From: Acanthosepion lycidas
Taxonomy: Eukaryota; Mollusca; Cephalopoda; Sepiida; Sepiidae
Assembly: GCA_963932145.1 (NCBI GenBank)
Contig: OZ010574.1
Span: 86,163,938-86,227,937 of the forward strand
Direction: 5' to 3'
Length of the DNA stretch: 64,000 nucleotides
Shown here: piece after piece, positions 31,640-43,360 of the stretch
Layout of the letters: each line of letters begins with the position of its first letter
Numbering within the stretch: position 1 is the stretch's first letter
The notes under the pieces: generated by a model
Database searches by the model: none
Seen by the model: the letters and a program-made list of their open reading frames with translations, nothing else
What the model was told of the DNA's origin: nothing
Program-made: the position numbers and the translations under genes

Positions 31640-33145
31640 TATTTACGACTAGCTTAAAAGTTGCACTATCGGGCGGCATTTAAGCTAGCTCACGCGGAAG
31701 GCTCTTGATTGGTCCTTCGGCTTGTTCATGAATTTGGGAGTCCATAACACTTTTCATATTCTCAGCATTTGACGCTCTCCGGTCTGCCGTTTGATTTGGG
31801 TTTTCATTTGCATGAGTCTTTCCTTTCTTCGCTGCAGTCTTGGATCTTTTGATTGCAATCTGGTCTTCTGTTGGCAGACATTTCTTTTCATGAGGCACAC
31901 TGTCGCGGTATGCGATAAGCAACAACAAACTACAGAAGAACACAAAATCGATCGCTGCATTTAAGTATTGCATTATTATTTAAGTTTACATTTTAAAAGT
32001 TCAATGATAATTCAACTGCCGCTAATTAATTTAAAGAAAATTTGATGTGTGTAGGTCCTTACGTTCCTTACAAAAAATTATTTTTATTTCACAATTAATT
32101 TCGATTATTCCCAAATTTATTTCCAAGTTATAAAAATTGTTATCGTACAAAAAATTCGTCGCTAAAAAATCACGTAAAAAATCGTCGAAAACAATCGAAG
32201 TAATGAAAAATTGTGAATCCAGAATTTCAGGATTACAGGTCCGGATCCGGCTCGGGAATGTTTTTAATTTGTTCACAGAGTCGGCCTGATTCCAAAATGA
32301 TACGATATGCTGGGCTACAGTCTTTAGGAGTAAAGTCGAAAAAGTGTGACACACTGACATACTGATATTCGCATTTGTTTATATAGATAGAATGATCTAT
32401 TATGATATGTCTCTAATTTGTATTTAGATAGATTGTAATTATTTTCAATTTTTCTAATTGAATTGTTCACCTGATTACAATAAAATTTGTACTTTATATG
32501 AATACTAACTTATGAAAAATCGAGATGTAACAGAGTGGGAGAAGCCGTTTCATAGATTCCCGAGTGGGATGCTGGGTGTGCACGAGACACATATCATAGA
32601 TTTGTTGGTGAGCATGAGACCCGTGTATCGGCCATGTACGGATTTACTTTTTCATAGACAGTGCCATTGCTTATATCAAGTTCGGTACCTCTCATTTGAT
32701 AATGCGTAGATTTTTTAATGAGCATATAAAATTTGGGTTATCATAAACTTTGAATTGTTAGAAAAAAGAAACAATAGGAAACATTAAATAATGGAAAACG
32801 GCTCGAATTGCGGAGTCCATCTCTTCACTTCCCAACTATGGGTAAATAGCAAAACTAACTGATCCAATAGCCTTTGTTCGCAACTAGCCGAGGAGAAGGA
32901 AAACTTTGAATTCAAAGAAGCCTTGAGAATGTTCGGCTCCGTCAGGCAAACTGGCCCAATATCACTGTTAGAGCAGCTACAGTACATAAGATGACTCAAC
33001 GAACCTATGGGATTTGTAAAATTAGTGTATAATGAAGCATTTCGTGTTTTTCTTATTGGACATTTTCGTTTCTGTCAATATAATAATTTTTTCTCATTTA
33101 TAGGGTTCTTATTTTTCCTCTGTGTTTAAAGATTTTCCGTGCTAT
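31640..33145. repeat. Block A, first copy
   Basis: About 1.5 kb, repeated at 34803-34983 plus 40158-42345, and at 54367-56288. At 31649-31690 it starts with an imperfect hairpin (CTAGCTTAAAAG...GCATTTAAGCTAG). Read on the minus strand this hairpin precedes CTAG then T, a Helitron-like 3' end. Short frames inside (for example 32031-32360 minus) are shared only because the DNA is repeated. No domain is recognised. This copy diverges from the others after 33140. Confidence 0.7.
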
Positions 33146-33194
33146 ATTTAATTTATATATCAATAAAATAAAAAACCTCAGATTTCAGGTGGAT

Positions 33195-33560
33195 TTTCTG
33201 TTCAATATACAGGGACTACATATGCAAAGAGAAGAAAAGAAAAACTTATATTAATAAAGCAGAGAATATGAAATACTATAATTTTTATACCGTATTTTGT
33301 ATATATATATTTTTTTAAATATTACAAGCCAACTATTTGAAATGCTAAACTCAATGAACCATATAATCAGTATGTGTGCATTGAACCGTAAATTATATTT
33401 AGGACTTCACTGATATTGCCTCATGTATCTACATCAATTCAATATATTGCTTCATGAATTCATCACTTCATGTTAGGGTTATATTCAAACCATGTTACAC
33501 TCGGGATGGATTCGGCATGTTCGTAATGCTTGATGGCATTTAAATATGCGATTCTGTTTC
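33195..33560. repeat. Distal part of block C, second copy
   Basis: It aligns with 26330-26530 (shared CAGTATGTGTGCATTG-type and GGACTTCACTGATATTGCC words). It is separated from the rest of its block by a copy of block A. Confidence 0.6.
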
Positions 33561-33764
33561 CCATGTAACTAAATTTCTTAACACATTATATGCATACTAG
33601 TGTACTAGTGTCGTCAAAATTGACGTCAAGTAAGAATATTGTCAGTAATTTTCGTTTAATCCAAGTACAATTTTCTAATTTAAAATTGTCTTTCTATACG
33701 ATTCCTCTGTAGATTATGAATTTTACTATAAAAGTAAAAATAGAGAAAATGGCATGCTTTTTTT

Positions 33765-34345
33765 GTCATTCAATGCTCTTTCATTTCTGGAAAGGAAAGA
33801 AAGACGTGGCGCAAACTGCAAAATGATATGTACCATTTATGGGGATAATGTCATAGCTGAGAATGTGGTTCGTTAAGTTGTTCGCTTGGTTCAGAAGTGG
33901 ACATTTTAATCTGGAGACCTATGAATATTCCAGAAAGTTTGCAGTCATTTCTGATGAACAATTCGAAACGCTGATTAAAACTATGTTACACAGCGCGGGC
34001 CATCGCAGACATACTCCACATATGAGCGTTGTAAGTCATTCAAAAACATTTCGATACGGGAATCGCTAGCGATTTACTGCATTTCTATCTGCGTTTCTCT
34101 GCTCAAACGCAACAAAAAGAACTCATTTTAAAAGAAAGATCACAGGCGGTGAAAAATAGATTCTTTGAAAAAATGTGAATCGAAATGGAAAACGGAAGAA
34201 GCAAGGGTAAGTCCCGTCCCACAATGTACCAGGCGATCATATATCAAGTTCAACTACCGGTGGATTTACGATCAGATTGAAAACTATTACAGACGTAAGA
34301 TGGCAGATGGATATATACTGAAGAAGGTACCAAAATGTTTTCAGT
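33765..34345 (+). pseudogene. Mariner transposase remnant
   Basis: The frame at 33863-34069 contains 'WFRSGHFNLE' followed by 'ISDEQFETLIKTM', the pattern of the N-terminal HTH region of mariner transposases. After frameshifts, 34088-34190 reads as 'ICVSLLKRN' then a decayed block where the conserved catalytic region would start. The frame at 34165-34353 may be the C-terminus. No terminal repeats were located. It is old and inactive. Confidence 0.5.
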
Positions 34346-34349
34346 ATGA

Positions 34350-34802
34350 TTAATATGTGATCAAATATCAGAATGTATTTATCATTTCTCTTTCAAGAAC
34401 ATCAACATGGCAGCAACCACTCTGATAGAGAAATCGAAGATCATATATATGACGTTAACCACAATGACTCGGGAATTTCTGAAAATGTCTCGTTTAAGAA
34501 GAGAAACGACAAGTGGCTTTATGGTCCAGGTCAGTGATTTGTGACCCTTGCTGTCTTACTAAAAATTGCTTTTTCTACCTTCACTTACATTACAAACTAA
34601 GCTATGCACAACACACTATTAAAGGTTGAAATATGTTCGGACATTTTGTAGTATTCTTGGGTCTTTTTTGTCCAAATCCTGGAATTTGTTTTGCTAATTC
34701 TCGAAACAATACTGTATAAAATTCACTTTTATCTGTAATATTGAATGTCTTAAATTTATACAACTTTTGACAAAATGTCAAATTAAGTTTCCAAATTTCC
34801 AC
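34350..34802. other. Unannotated interval
   Basis: No confident gene or repeat is recognised between the mariner remnant and the interrupted copy of block A. Confidence 0.45.
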
Positions 34803-34983
34803 AAAACATTGTTGCTTTATTTACGACTAGCTTAAAAGCTGCCCTATCGGGTGGCATTTAAGCTAGAACACGCGGAAGGCTCTTGATTGGTCGTTCGGCT
34901 TAGTACAGTAGTTTGGGAGTCCCTAAGACTTTTCATATTCTCAGCATTTGAAGCTCTCCGGGCTGCAGTTTGATTTGGGTTTT
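34803..34983. repeat. Block A, second copy, proximal fragment
   Basis: It matches 31630-31805, including the CTAG hairpin (34827-34866). It is cut by the Gypsy insertion at GGTTTT and resumes at 40158. Confidence 0.85.
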
Positions 34984-35246
34984 TGTTATCGTGGAACACA
35001 ACTATTCTATTGTTAATAGACTCTTCCACCTATAATAAGTAGTAGTAGTAGAAGTCGCTGAGTGGTTTCACTCAATGTGTTGGTGCCGGACGACCGTTAG
35101 TCGGATACTTAAGTAACAGCGACTACAACTTGATTTTCTCTGCATTATATCTATTATATGAAGTTCCTAACGTTTTGTACGTCGAACCTCTTTTAGGACT
35201 GACTTAGTACAAATACAAGCATTCACTGTGAAATCACTCCAAAACA
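34984..35246 (+). repeat. 5' LTR of the Gypsy element
   Basis: It begins TGTTATCG and ends ACTCCAAAACA. It contains TATAATAAG and TTATATCTATTATATG as possible core-promoter AT stretches. Confidence 0.95.
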
Positions 35247-35249
35247 ATT

Positions 35250-35735
35250 ATTTGGCGACGACGTTTCGAACTCATACGGAGGAATAAAAACTTTCGTTCA
35301 CCATAACACACTTGGCGACCAGGAATTCGTACTCATACGGTGAAAAAAAAAATTCATCCGCCATAATAAATTTGGCCACGAGGAATCCGTACTCATGCGG
35401 AGGAAGAAAAATTTGCGTTCGCCACAGTATTATTTGGCGAAGGGATTCGAGTTCATACGGTGGAAGAAAAAAAAATTCTCCCGCCATAACAAATTTGTCG
35501 AAGGGAGTCGGATTCATATGGTGGAAGAAAAAAAAATTCGCTCGCCAAATTATTTGGTGACGAAATTCGTACTCATACGGAGGAAAAAGAAAAAAAAACT
35601 TGCTCGTCACAATTTTCGTCGACATTTCGGATTCACATTAAAAAAAATAAAAAAAATAAACTTGGCAAAGTTTTTCGAAAGACAAGACGTCACGAATTGC
35701 AAATTCGTTAGGACCCCCCTCTACAATATTTAAGC
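35250..35735 (+). repeat. Leader with an imperfect tandem repeat of about 60 bp
   Basis: Between the LTR and gag, a unit containing TTTGGCGA/TTTGGCCACG, TACTCATACGG(A/T)GGAAGAAA and CGCCA(C/T)AA recurs about six times (35250-35620). Frames on either strand here are repeat artefacts. Such leader repeats sit where a packaging signal might be expected. Confidence 0.7.
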
Positions 35736-35757
35736 ATTGTGTAAAATTTTTGTGAAG

Positions 35758-36815
35758 ATGGATGAATGCAAAAATATATTCCGGGAATTTTTTTTGTTCC
35801 AGTCGGAACAACAGATGAGAATATTAGAACAACAGAAAACATTCCAGATGCAGCTACAGGAGGAAACTTTTAATAGACACATGCAGTTTCAACAAGAAAT
35901 GGAACAGATGCATAAGGAGTTTCAAAACAAAATTTTGGAAATAACTGAGAAGAGGAAAGAGAAAATCTACAAAATGATTCTTTCCCAGAGAATACAATAT
36001 GGAATTCAATTGAAATATTCACGTACAGTCCAGATGAAGAGGTAACTTTTGAAGAATATTATAAAAAATATACGGACGTGTATAACGAGGACTGCCACTC
36101 GTGGTCTGAAGGAAAGAAGGTTAGACTTCTTTTAAGCAAGTTAAGAACTGCTGAGCATAACAAATTCGTAAACTACATTTTACCGAAAAAAAAACTAGCG
36201 AGTTGACATTTACCGAGGCGGTAAATATATTAAGTGAATTATTTAGTAAAAACACATCTTTGTTTCACAAGAAGTGGAAATGTTTGAATCTGATGAAAGA
36301 TGACGAACAAGACTATATATCGTACGCAGCCAATGTGAACAAGCATTGTGAAAAATTCAAGCTAGCAGAGTTAAGCGCTGACAATTTTAAGTGCTTAGTG
36401 TTTGTTTAGGGGCTGGTATTGGAAAGAGACGCAGAGTTGAGAAAATTAGTGCTGTCAAAATTAGAAGACGAACCAAGGATTTCGATACAGAAGTTGTCAG
36501 AAGACTGCACAAGATATGTTAGCGTAAAGAAAGACTCGAAAAAGATAGACCAGTCTGGCGTTTCGCATGTAAGGAAAATACGCTACAAAAAAAGAAAGTC
36601 AGTCTACGAAAAAGAATTCTAAAATTGCGGATTATCAAACAAAAAATAAAATACCAGAGAAAAATAAACAAAAACTCCCGAAGCCATGTTTTGCTTGCGG
36701 TGAACTTCACTGGTACAGATATTGCAATTTTAGGAATAAAAAATGTTTCAACTGTAAAAGAGTGGGGCATAAAAGCTCGCACTGGAGGTCAAAAAATAAA
36801 GACAATAAAATAAGA
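35758..36815 (+). pseudogene. gag of the Gypsy element (broken)
   Basis: The N-terminal part (35758-35985) is Gln/Met/Glu-rich and likely coiled coil. A frameshift near 35990 moves to another frame with the capsid-like region (36040-36410, containing 'HNKFVNYILPKK' and 'DDEQDYISYAANVNKHCEKF'). An in-frame TAG occurs at about 36406-36408. The C-terminus (36685-36790) has two Cys-rich knuckles, 'CFACGELHWYRYC' and 'CFNCKRVGHKSSHW'; in the second the last Cys position is Trp. Gag would form particles and bind RNA, but this copy cannot make a full protein. Confidence 0.8.
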
Positions 36816-36894
36816 AAATTAAAGTCCGGCGAGGTGAACGATGGAATAACCAGAAAATTTGTTACCGTCGAAATAAGTAATAAAAAAAATAAAA

Positions 36895-37437
36895 ATGCAA
36901 CTCGACACTGGTTCCGACCTATCTATCATAAATTTGAATACGTGGAAGAAGTTGGAGAAACCAACTTTAATGAAGACAAATAAAATCGCGAGGTCAGTGA
37001 CGGGAGAAAAAATACAATTTATTGGAGAATTTGTTACAAACGCCACGTTAAATAAAAAAACGCGAAAAGCTAAACTATTTATCATAGAAAATACCACGAA
37101 CTTACTTGGAACGGATTGGATAACAGAATTCCAATTATGGGATCTACCGATAAATTCTTTCTGTTACAAAGTAGAAAGTTTAAACTCAGAAGCCCACAAA
37201 TTAGTAAGGAAACTTAAGGAAACATTTCCTACTGTTTTTTCTCCAGGTTTGGGAACGTGTACCAAGATGGAGGCAAAATTCCAGCTAAAAGAAAACGCCC
37301 AGGCGGTATTCAAAATGAAAAGGAATGTGCCGTTCGCTTCAATTGAACAGATAGATAAAGAATTGGACAGATTAGAGAAAACCGGTGTATTGAAAAAGTT
37401 GAGTATAGTGAATGAGCTATACCGACGGTTTCCGTGA
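36895..37437 (+). pseudogene. Protease and start of reverse transcriptase
   Basis: A 180-codon open frame. 'LDTGSDLSI' at about 36901-36927 is the aspartic protease active site. The frame then passes through a connection region into 'KMKRNVPFASIEQIDKELDR' (about 37315-37380), the start of the polymerase fingers. It ends at a TGA at 37435-37437. The same block is recognisable in the dead copy at 28890. Confidence 0.85.
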
Positions 37438-37443
37438 AAAAAA

Positions 37444-38163
37444 ATGTCTAAAGAAATTCGTGTTTTTGCTGATTTCTCCACAGGTTTAAATTCGGCACTC
37501 AAAGACTATAATTATTCTCTATCAACAGCGGAAGAAATATTTGCGAAGCTTAATGGAGGCACAATATTTTCGAAGATAAACCTCAGCGACGGATATTTGC
37601 AAATACCGGTAGAAAAAGAAACGTCAAAACTTTTGTGTATCGAGGTCTGTATATACCAGTAGAAAAAGAAACGTCAAAACTTTTGTGTATCGAGGTCTGT
37701 ATAAATTTAACAGACTACCTTTTGGGGTTAAGGTAGCGCCCGCCATTTTCCAACAAGTAATGGTTTCGATGTTGGGTGGTCTTGATTTTGCGGTAGCGTA
37801 TCTGGACGACATCCTCATGAGAAGTAAAAGTATAGCAGAACACGTGGAACATGTAAATGCAGTAGTTTCAAGATTACAGGATTTTGGATTTAAACTCAAC
37901 GGAAACAAATGTGAGTTTTTTTTATGGAGAAAATAAAATATCTGGGGCAGATCATCGATAAGAATGGTAGAAGGCCAGACCCAGAGCGAGAAGCAGCTAT
38001 AAAAGGTATGCCGGCTCCGAATGATATTACCACATTACAAAGATTAGCCAATTATTACCAAATATACATCCCTAAAATGTATGATCTGCGGGTACCATTA
38101 AATGAACTACTGAAGAAAGGAAAACCCTGGAAATGGACTAATGAATGCCAAAAAGCATTTTAA
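37444..38163 (+). pseudogene. Reverse transcriptase core (broken by a 50-bp tandem duplication)
   Basis: Frames 37444-37662, 37685-37936 and 37924-38163 together cover the palm and thumb. 'LPFGVKVAPAIFQQVM' is followed by the active site YLDD at 37799-37810. A direct duplication of 50 bp (37604-37653 and 37654-37703; three mismatches or fewer) shifts the frame upstream of this block. A second slip is near 37920 in a T-run. The frame ends in TAA at 38161-38163. Confidence 0.85.
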
Positions 38164-38175
38164 AAGATAAAGGAA

Positions 38176-38700
38176 GTGTTAACCTCGGAATTATTTTTAA
38201 CCCATTACAACCCTGATTTAGAGATCATAGTAGCTTGCGATGCAAGGGCATATGGAGTAGGAGCATGTATCTTACACAAAATGACAAATGGTCAAGTAAA
38301 ACCAATTGCGCATGCTTCTAGAGCACTAGTTCCGCCTGAGAATAATTACTCTCAGATAGAGAAAGAGGTACTAGGAATAATATTTGCAGTAGCAAAATCT
38401 CACCGTTTTCTCCATGGTCGACATTTTAAGCTGCAAACCGACCATAAGCCTCTAATTTCGATTTTTGGATCGAAAAAAGGGTTTGCCGGCGCATACGGCC
38501 AACCGTCTACAGAGATGGGATACAATATTGCTAGACTCTAACTTCAGCATGGAGTACATACCATCGAATAAATTTGGCTACGCTGATGGGCTGTCCAGGT
38601 TAGAAGATACGGTAATTGCCTCACTGAATTCAGAAGAAGAGCTGAAATTTACTGTGTGTAATGCAGTTCGGGAACTTCCGGTAACTCTAGAAAAATAAAA
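38176..38700 (+). pseudogene. RNase H domain (broken)
   Basis: The frame at 38176-38541 contains 'DLEIIVACDARAYGVGACI', 'NNYSQIEKEVLGIIFA' and 'LQTDHKPL', standard Ty3/Gypsy RNase H blocks with the catalytic Asp, Glu and Asp. A slip near 38470-38540 moves to another frame ('YIPSNKFGYADGLSRL') before a TAA at 38696-38698. Confidence 0.85.
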
Positions 38701-38795
38701 GAAGCTACCAGGGACATGTATATTTTGAAAATAAAAGAAAAAATAGCCGAGAGGGACCAGTACACAACAAATGTTTTTCGCTTTGCGATACAGTA

Positions 38796-39907
38796 TTGTT
38801 GTACAGAGAACGTGTGGTGATTCCATACACACTGCAGAAGCAAATACTAAAGGATTTTCATACTGGTCACCCGGGCAGCACGAGGATGAAGAACCTAATG
38901 CGAAGTTTTGTATATTGGCCGAATATGGACAGGGACATTGAAAACGCAGTGGCAAAATGTAAAGGCTGTGCTTTAGCTGCAAAGGCACCCCCAATAAAAT
39001 TTAACCCTTGGCCAAAAACAGACTTACCATGGTTTGACTACATGTCGGTTTTGCAGGTCCACTGAATGCATAGCATTACATCACAGTAGTGGATAGTTTC
39101 TCGAAATGGCCTGAGATACAAAGGATAAGAAATCCGACGACGCAAAGTACTAAAAACTTCCGGATGGAATTGTTCGCAAGGTTTGGTGTAGTAGACACAA
39201 TTGTGACGGACAACGGAAGTCAGTTTACGTCGAAACAATTTAAAGATTTCTGCAAGGAATACAACGTTGAACATGTTACCACAGCTCCATATCACCCAAG
39301 ATCAAACGGGTTAGCTGAGAAATTTGTGGAGACCCTAAAAAGAGCTCTAAAAAAAGCTAAGGAAATACCTGCAGATGAAGTCCTACAGAAGTTTCTACAG
39401 GTATACAGAATTACCCCAAATAACGGAACACCAGCCTCACAGTCGCCAGCCGAGGTGATTTTCGCACGTCCGGTAAGATCTGTCTTCGACAAATTATTAC
39501 CAAAAAAGAGAAAGCCAGGTAGAGAAAAATTTATTAAAGTAAAAAAAAAATACAATCCTGGTGAAAAAATATATTTTAAGGTCTATAAGCAGAATAAATC
39601 ATTCTGGGAGATTGGAAAAATAGAAAAGCGGATTGGCAATATGATGTACTTGGTGAAAGGCGAAAAATTCACGTGCAGAAGGCACATTAACCAGATCAGA
39701 CGACGTGCTTCAGACGTGGCTGACAGCGGTCCCGCAGAAGAAACGCCGATGGAGTTGATTTTCGATACGTTTGATCTAACAACGCCTGCAACGATTTTAC
39801 CTGAGGTACACCGATCCAGGAGAAAAAGAAAGGCAACTGATCATTTAAAAGTGGATCCAAAACGTAGAAGATACTCTAAGATGTTGGGGGGGGGGGTTAT
39901 GGTGTAA
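38796..39907 (+). pseudogene. Integrase (one stop between zinc domain and core)
   Basis: 38796-39065 carries the HHCC zinc domain ('HTGHPGSTRMKNLMRS', then 'CKGC'). A TGA at 39063-39065 separates it from the core at 39089-39907. The core has 'VTDNGSQF', 'YHPRSNGLAEKFVETLKRAL' (catalytic Glu), a basic linker and a C-terminal GPY/F-like segment ('NPGEKIYFKVY'). The last codons run into the 3' LTR. This is the best preserved part of the element. Confidence 0.88.
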
Positions 39908-40157
39908 CACATTTATTCTATTGTTAATAGACACTCCCACCTATAATAAGTAGGAGTAGTAGGAGTTGCTGAGTGGGTTCGCTCAATGAGTTGGTGCCGG
40001 ACGATCGTTAGTCGGATACTAAAGTATCAGCGACCACAACTAGATTTTCTCTGCGTTATATCTATTATATGAAGTTCCTAACGTTTTGTACGTCGAACCT
40101 GTTTTAGGACCGACTTAATACAAATACAAGCCTCCCCTGTGAAATCACTCCACAACA
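39895..40157 (+). repeat. 3' LTR of the Gypsy element
   Basis: Same length as the 5' LTR. The first base is G rather than T. The preceding GTTGGGGGGGG run is the likely polypurine tract. Confidence 0.95.
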
Positions 40158-42345
40158 GTTTTCATTCGCATGCGTCTTTCTTTTCTTCCCTGCACCCTTG
40201 GATCTTTTGATTGCAATCTGGTCTTCTGTTGGCAGACATTTCTTTTTACAAGGCACACTGTCGCGGTATGCGATAAGCAACAATAAACTACAGAAGAACA
40301 CAAAATCGATCGCTGTATTTAAGTATTGCATTATTATTTAAGTTTACATTTTAAAAGTTCAATGATAATTCAACGGCCGTTAATTAATTTGAAGACAATT
40401 TGATGTACGTAGGTCTATACTTTCCTTACAAACAATTATTTTTATTTCATGAGTGATGCTGGATTTCACAATTAATTTCGATTATTCCAAAATTTATTTC
40501 CAAGTTATAAAAATTGTTATCGTACAAAAAATTCGTCGCTAAAAAATCACGTAAAAAATCGTCGAAAACAATCGAAGTAATAAAAACTTGTGAATCCAGA
40601 ATTTCAGGATTACAGGTCCGGATCCGGCTCGGGAATGTTTTTAATTTGTTCACAGAGTCGGCCTGATTCCAAAATGATACGATATGCTGGGCTACAGTCT
40701 TTAGGAGTAAAGTCGAAAAAGTGTGACACACTGACATACTGACATTCGCATTTGTTTATATAGATAGAATGATCTATTATGATATGCCTCTAATTTGTAT
40801 TTAGATAGATTGTAATTATTTTCAATTTTTCTAATTGAATTGTTCACCTGGTTACAATAAAATTTGTACTTTATATGAATACTAACTTATGAAAAATCGA
40901 GATGTATCAGAGTGGGAGAAGCCGTTTCATAGATTCCCGAGTGGGATGCTGGGTGTGCACGAAACACATATCATAGATTTGTAGGTGAGCATGAGACCCG
41001 TGTATCGGCCATGTACGGATTTACTTTTTCATAGACAGTGCCATTGCTTATATCAAGTTCGGTACCTCTCATTTGATAATGCGTAGATTTTTTAATGAAT
41101 TTTTAATATAAATATAAAATTTGGGTTATCATAAACTTTGAATTGTTAGAAAAAAGAAACAATAGGAAACATTAAATAATGGAAAACAGCTCTAATTGCG
41201 GAGTCCATCTCTTCACTTCCCAACTATGGGTAAATAGCAAAACTAACTGATCCAATAGCCTTTGTTCGCAACTAGCCGAGGAGAAGGAAAAACTTTGAAT
41301 TCAAAGAAGCCTCGAGAATGTTGGGCTCCGCCAGGAAAACTTGACCAAGAAACATCACTGTTTGAGCAGCTGCAGTACATAATGTGACTCGACGAACCTA
41401 TGGGATTTGTAAAATTAGTGTATAATGAACCATTGCGTGTTTTTCTTATTGGACATCTTGGTTTAATATCATAATTTGTCCTCATTTTTCCTCTGTGTTT
41501 AAAGAAGAGAAACTATTAGGCATCCCTGGTGGGATTCGAACCCATGACCTCTGGATTAAAAGTCCTGCGGGCTATTCACTGCTCTACAGGGACTTGACGT
41601 TTGTGGTTCTATATTTAAATACATCAACATGATATGAAGTAAGAATTCAAGTTCTTAATGTCGTCTGTGTTAACAAATAATTAACATAAATATTCCTCGT
41701 CGAGGGTTTAAAATGAAATTTTGAAATTTAAACTGACTTTACGAAAACATGCAATCAGTATTGCTTCGTGAAAAATCCTCTATCGCATACCTTCGTAATC
41801 AAATGGATTTTGCCATTGCAAACAAACATAAAATGCTTTTATTGGATGCCAAACAAAAATAAAATGCTTTTTTTAGATGCCATTTTGCCCCAGAACATAG
41901 ATTATCGTTCTCCTCAGCTTTTCTTTATTATCTATCAATTACCATAAATAAATTCTTGGGAAAAGATAATGAATGTACATAGTACAGTACGACTGACAGT
42001 TTATTCTGTTTCTACTTTTAACAGCTGGATGCGATCGTGGCTCTCCACACCTTCCTATTCTTCGTATCTTTAAGTCCCTTCACTATCTCTCCTAGTTCCT
42101 GTTCTGTAATCTATTTACATAATCTCGTTAGGTTGATTACTGGCAGCTTCCCTCTACAAATCTTGTCTTTAATATTTCCTGCAAGTGTCAGATTTTGCAA
42201 AAAAGCTCTTTCCTCATTATATTTAGATTATACATTGTTTAGCGTCGTGTTTATTTTTCAAATTCGAAATAGATTATTTACAAACATTTCGTATGACACA
42301 AATGCAAATCTAGTGACCTTAGTGAGAAATGTCTGCTGTCTTGGG
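40158..42345. repeat. Block A, second copy, distal fragment; left part of tandem duplication unit X
   Basis: It continues block A after the Gypsy element. From 40353 onward it is nearly identical to 54367-56288. It contains a tRNA-like pseudogene at 41521-41594 and, at its right end, the dispersed repeat also seen at 18150. Frames such as 42037-42366 are repeat-borne. Confidence 0.85.
41521..41594 (-). pseudogene. tRNA-like sequence derived from tRNA-Arg (anticodon TTT)
   Basis: On the minus strand the acceptor and T arms (GTCCCTG...CAGGGAT and GTGGG-like TTCGAAT) remain close to the 26166 gene. The anticodon loop is CTTTTAA (TTT, a Lys anticodon) and its stem has a mismatch. The D arm reads GTAGAGCAGTGAATAG. 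It is probably inactive. Confidence 0.75.
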
Positions 42346-42349
42346 AATT

Positions 42350-42870
42350 GGTATTCGCCATCTTGAATTTACCTGATTTAAATTCAGAACTGTGTCACCG
42401 ATGAGAATATGAAACTACGCCAGCCACCATTTTCGAAGAAAGACCTTTCGTAATACTGTAATGTAAAATTCACCAATCGCACAGTTCATATACGTTTCCC
42501 GTCTTTCGAACAGGAATAGAGCTTTATTACTTGTTTTCCGTTTAGGATTGGGTTTCCATTTCTTTCTAAATTCTTCTCATTCTCTTTCATTCTCAGTAGC
42601 CTCTTGAGTCTTCGTAGCATTGTCGCCTGCGCTCGGTGAAATGATTATGAATAAATAGATAAATAAAAGAACAGTTGTCCAATGTGTGTGGTACTTCTAC
42701 TGAGTTGGTATCTCCACGCCTAGGCTTCGATAATTGTTTTATGCGAAATGCCCGAAACCAGAATCAAGAAACGTAATTGGAAAATATACAAACCTTTGGA
42801 TCAATATTTACCCACCTCTCCTAAGTAGAAATATGGAAAAGAATGTCGGCTTAGCGTGAGGGTGCCTAGT
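42350..42870. other. Unique spacer of unit X
   Basis: It has no counterpart in unit Y and no recognised gene. It precedes the Helitron-like insertion. Confidence 0.45.
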
Positions 42871-42875
42871 AACTA

Positions 42876-43360
42876 TCTTACTTATTATAAAACGCAGATT
42901 GTTTGTTTGTTTGTTTGTTTGTGTGTGTGTGTGTGTGTGTTTACGTTTATATATTGGATCGGATTTCCTACATTTTTCAACCGATTTCAACAAAACTTCA
43001 TTTTTTTTTTTTTTTTTTTGGCAGGTAGTGTTTCTTATTGTCTTGCACACTTTTTTCTTTATTTTTACATTCAGAATGCTTTAAAAATTCCATTTACAAG
43101 ACAATTGTTTATAATAAAATTCTATTCAATCGGTAGACTCATAACGATTGAAAACAATGTTTTTGTTTGAATTTGAGTTTGACCAATTCGTAAAAACAAA
43201 AAATTAAAAAAAATAAATAAAAAAACTAATTAAGACATGCGTGTCCGTCAACCTTAAACAATAATCTTAATTATTAATAATTTTTCAGTCTTTATGATGG
43301 TCGATACTTGATCTATCTCTTACTGTTACATCCCCGGGCAACGCCGGGCTCTCCTGCTAG
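42876..43360 (+). mobile_element. Non-autonomous Helitron-like element (485 bp)
   Basis: The 5' end is TC after a host A (42875). The 3' end is a GC hairpin, CCCGGGCAACGCCGGG, about 10 bp before CTAG, followed by host T (43361). This is the classic Helitron end structure, without target duplication or inverted termini. A (TTTG)n/(GT)n array lies near the 5' end and a T-run near 42985-43019. A diverged inverted copy is at 58795-59180. No Rep/helicase is encoded. Confidence 0.75.

Larger units (their letters stand above)
34984..40157 (+). mobile_element. Full-length, inactive Ty3/Gypsy retrotransposon
   Basis: It has LTRs of 263 bp each (34984-35246 and 39895-40157). They carry about 26 differences by my count (roughly 90% identity) and no gaps. 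Target duplication GTTTT lies at 34979-34983 and 40158-40162. The order is gag, protease, reverse transcriptase, RNase H, integrase, which is the Ty3/Gypsy order. The primer-binding-like TTGGCGACGACG lies just after the 5' LTR and a G-rich tract just before the 3' LTR. No envelope frame or chromodomain is visible. Many stops and frameshifts, plus the LTR divergence, indicate an old insertion. It interrupts block A. Confidence 0.95.

Noticed and set aside
39292..39555. Minus-strand frame inside the integrase
   Set aside because: Antisense shadow of a clearly homologous plus-strand integrase.
34984..40157. Endogenous retrovirus with an envelope gene
   Set aside because: The integrase C-terminus runs directly into the 3' LTR and there is no room for, or trace of, an envelope frame. 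It is a retrotransposon.
42037..42366. Conserved 'MALHTFLFF' frame seen at 42 kb, 56 kb and, diverged, at 18 kb
   Set aside because: The similarity reflects duplicated DNA. The 56-kb copy is frameshifted, the composition is pyrimidine-driven and no domain is seen.
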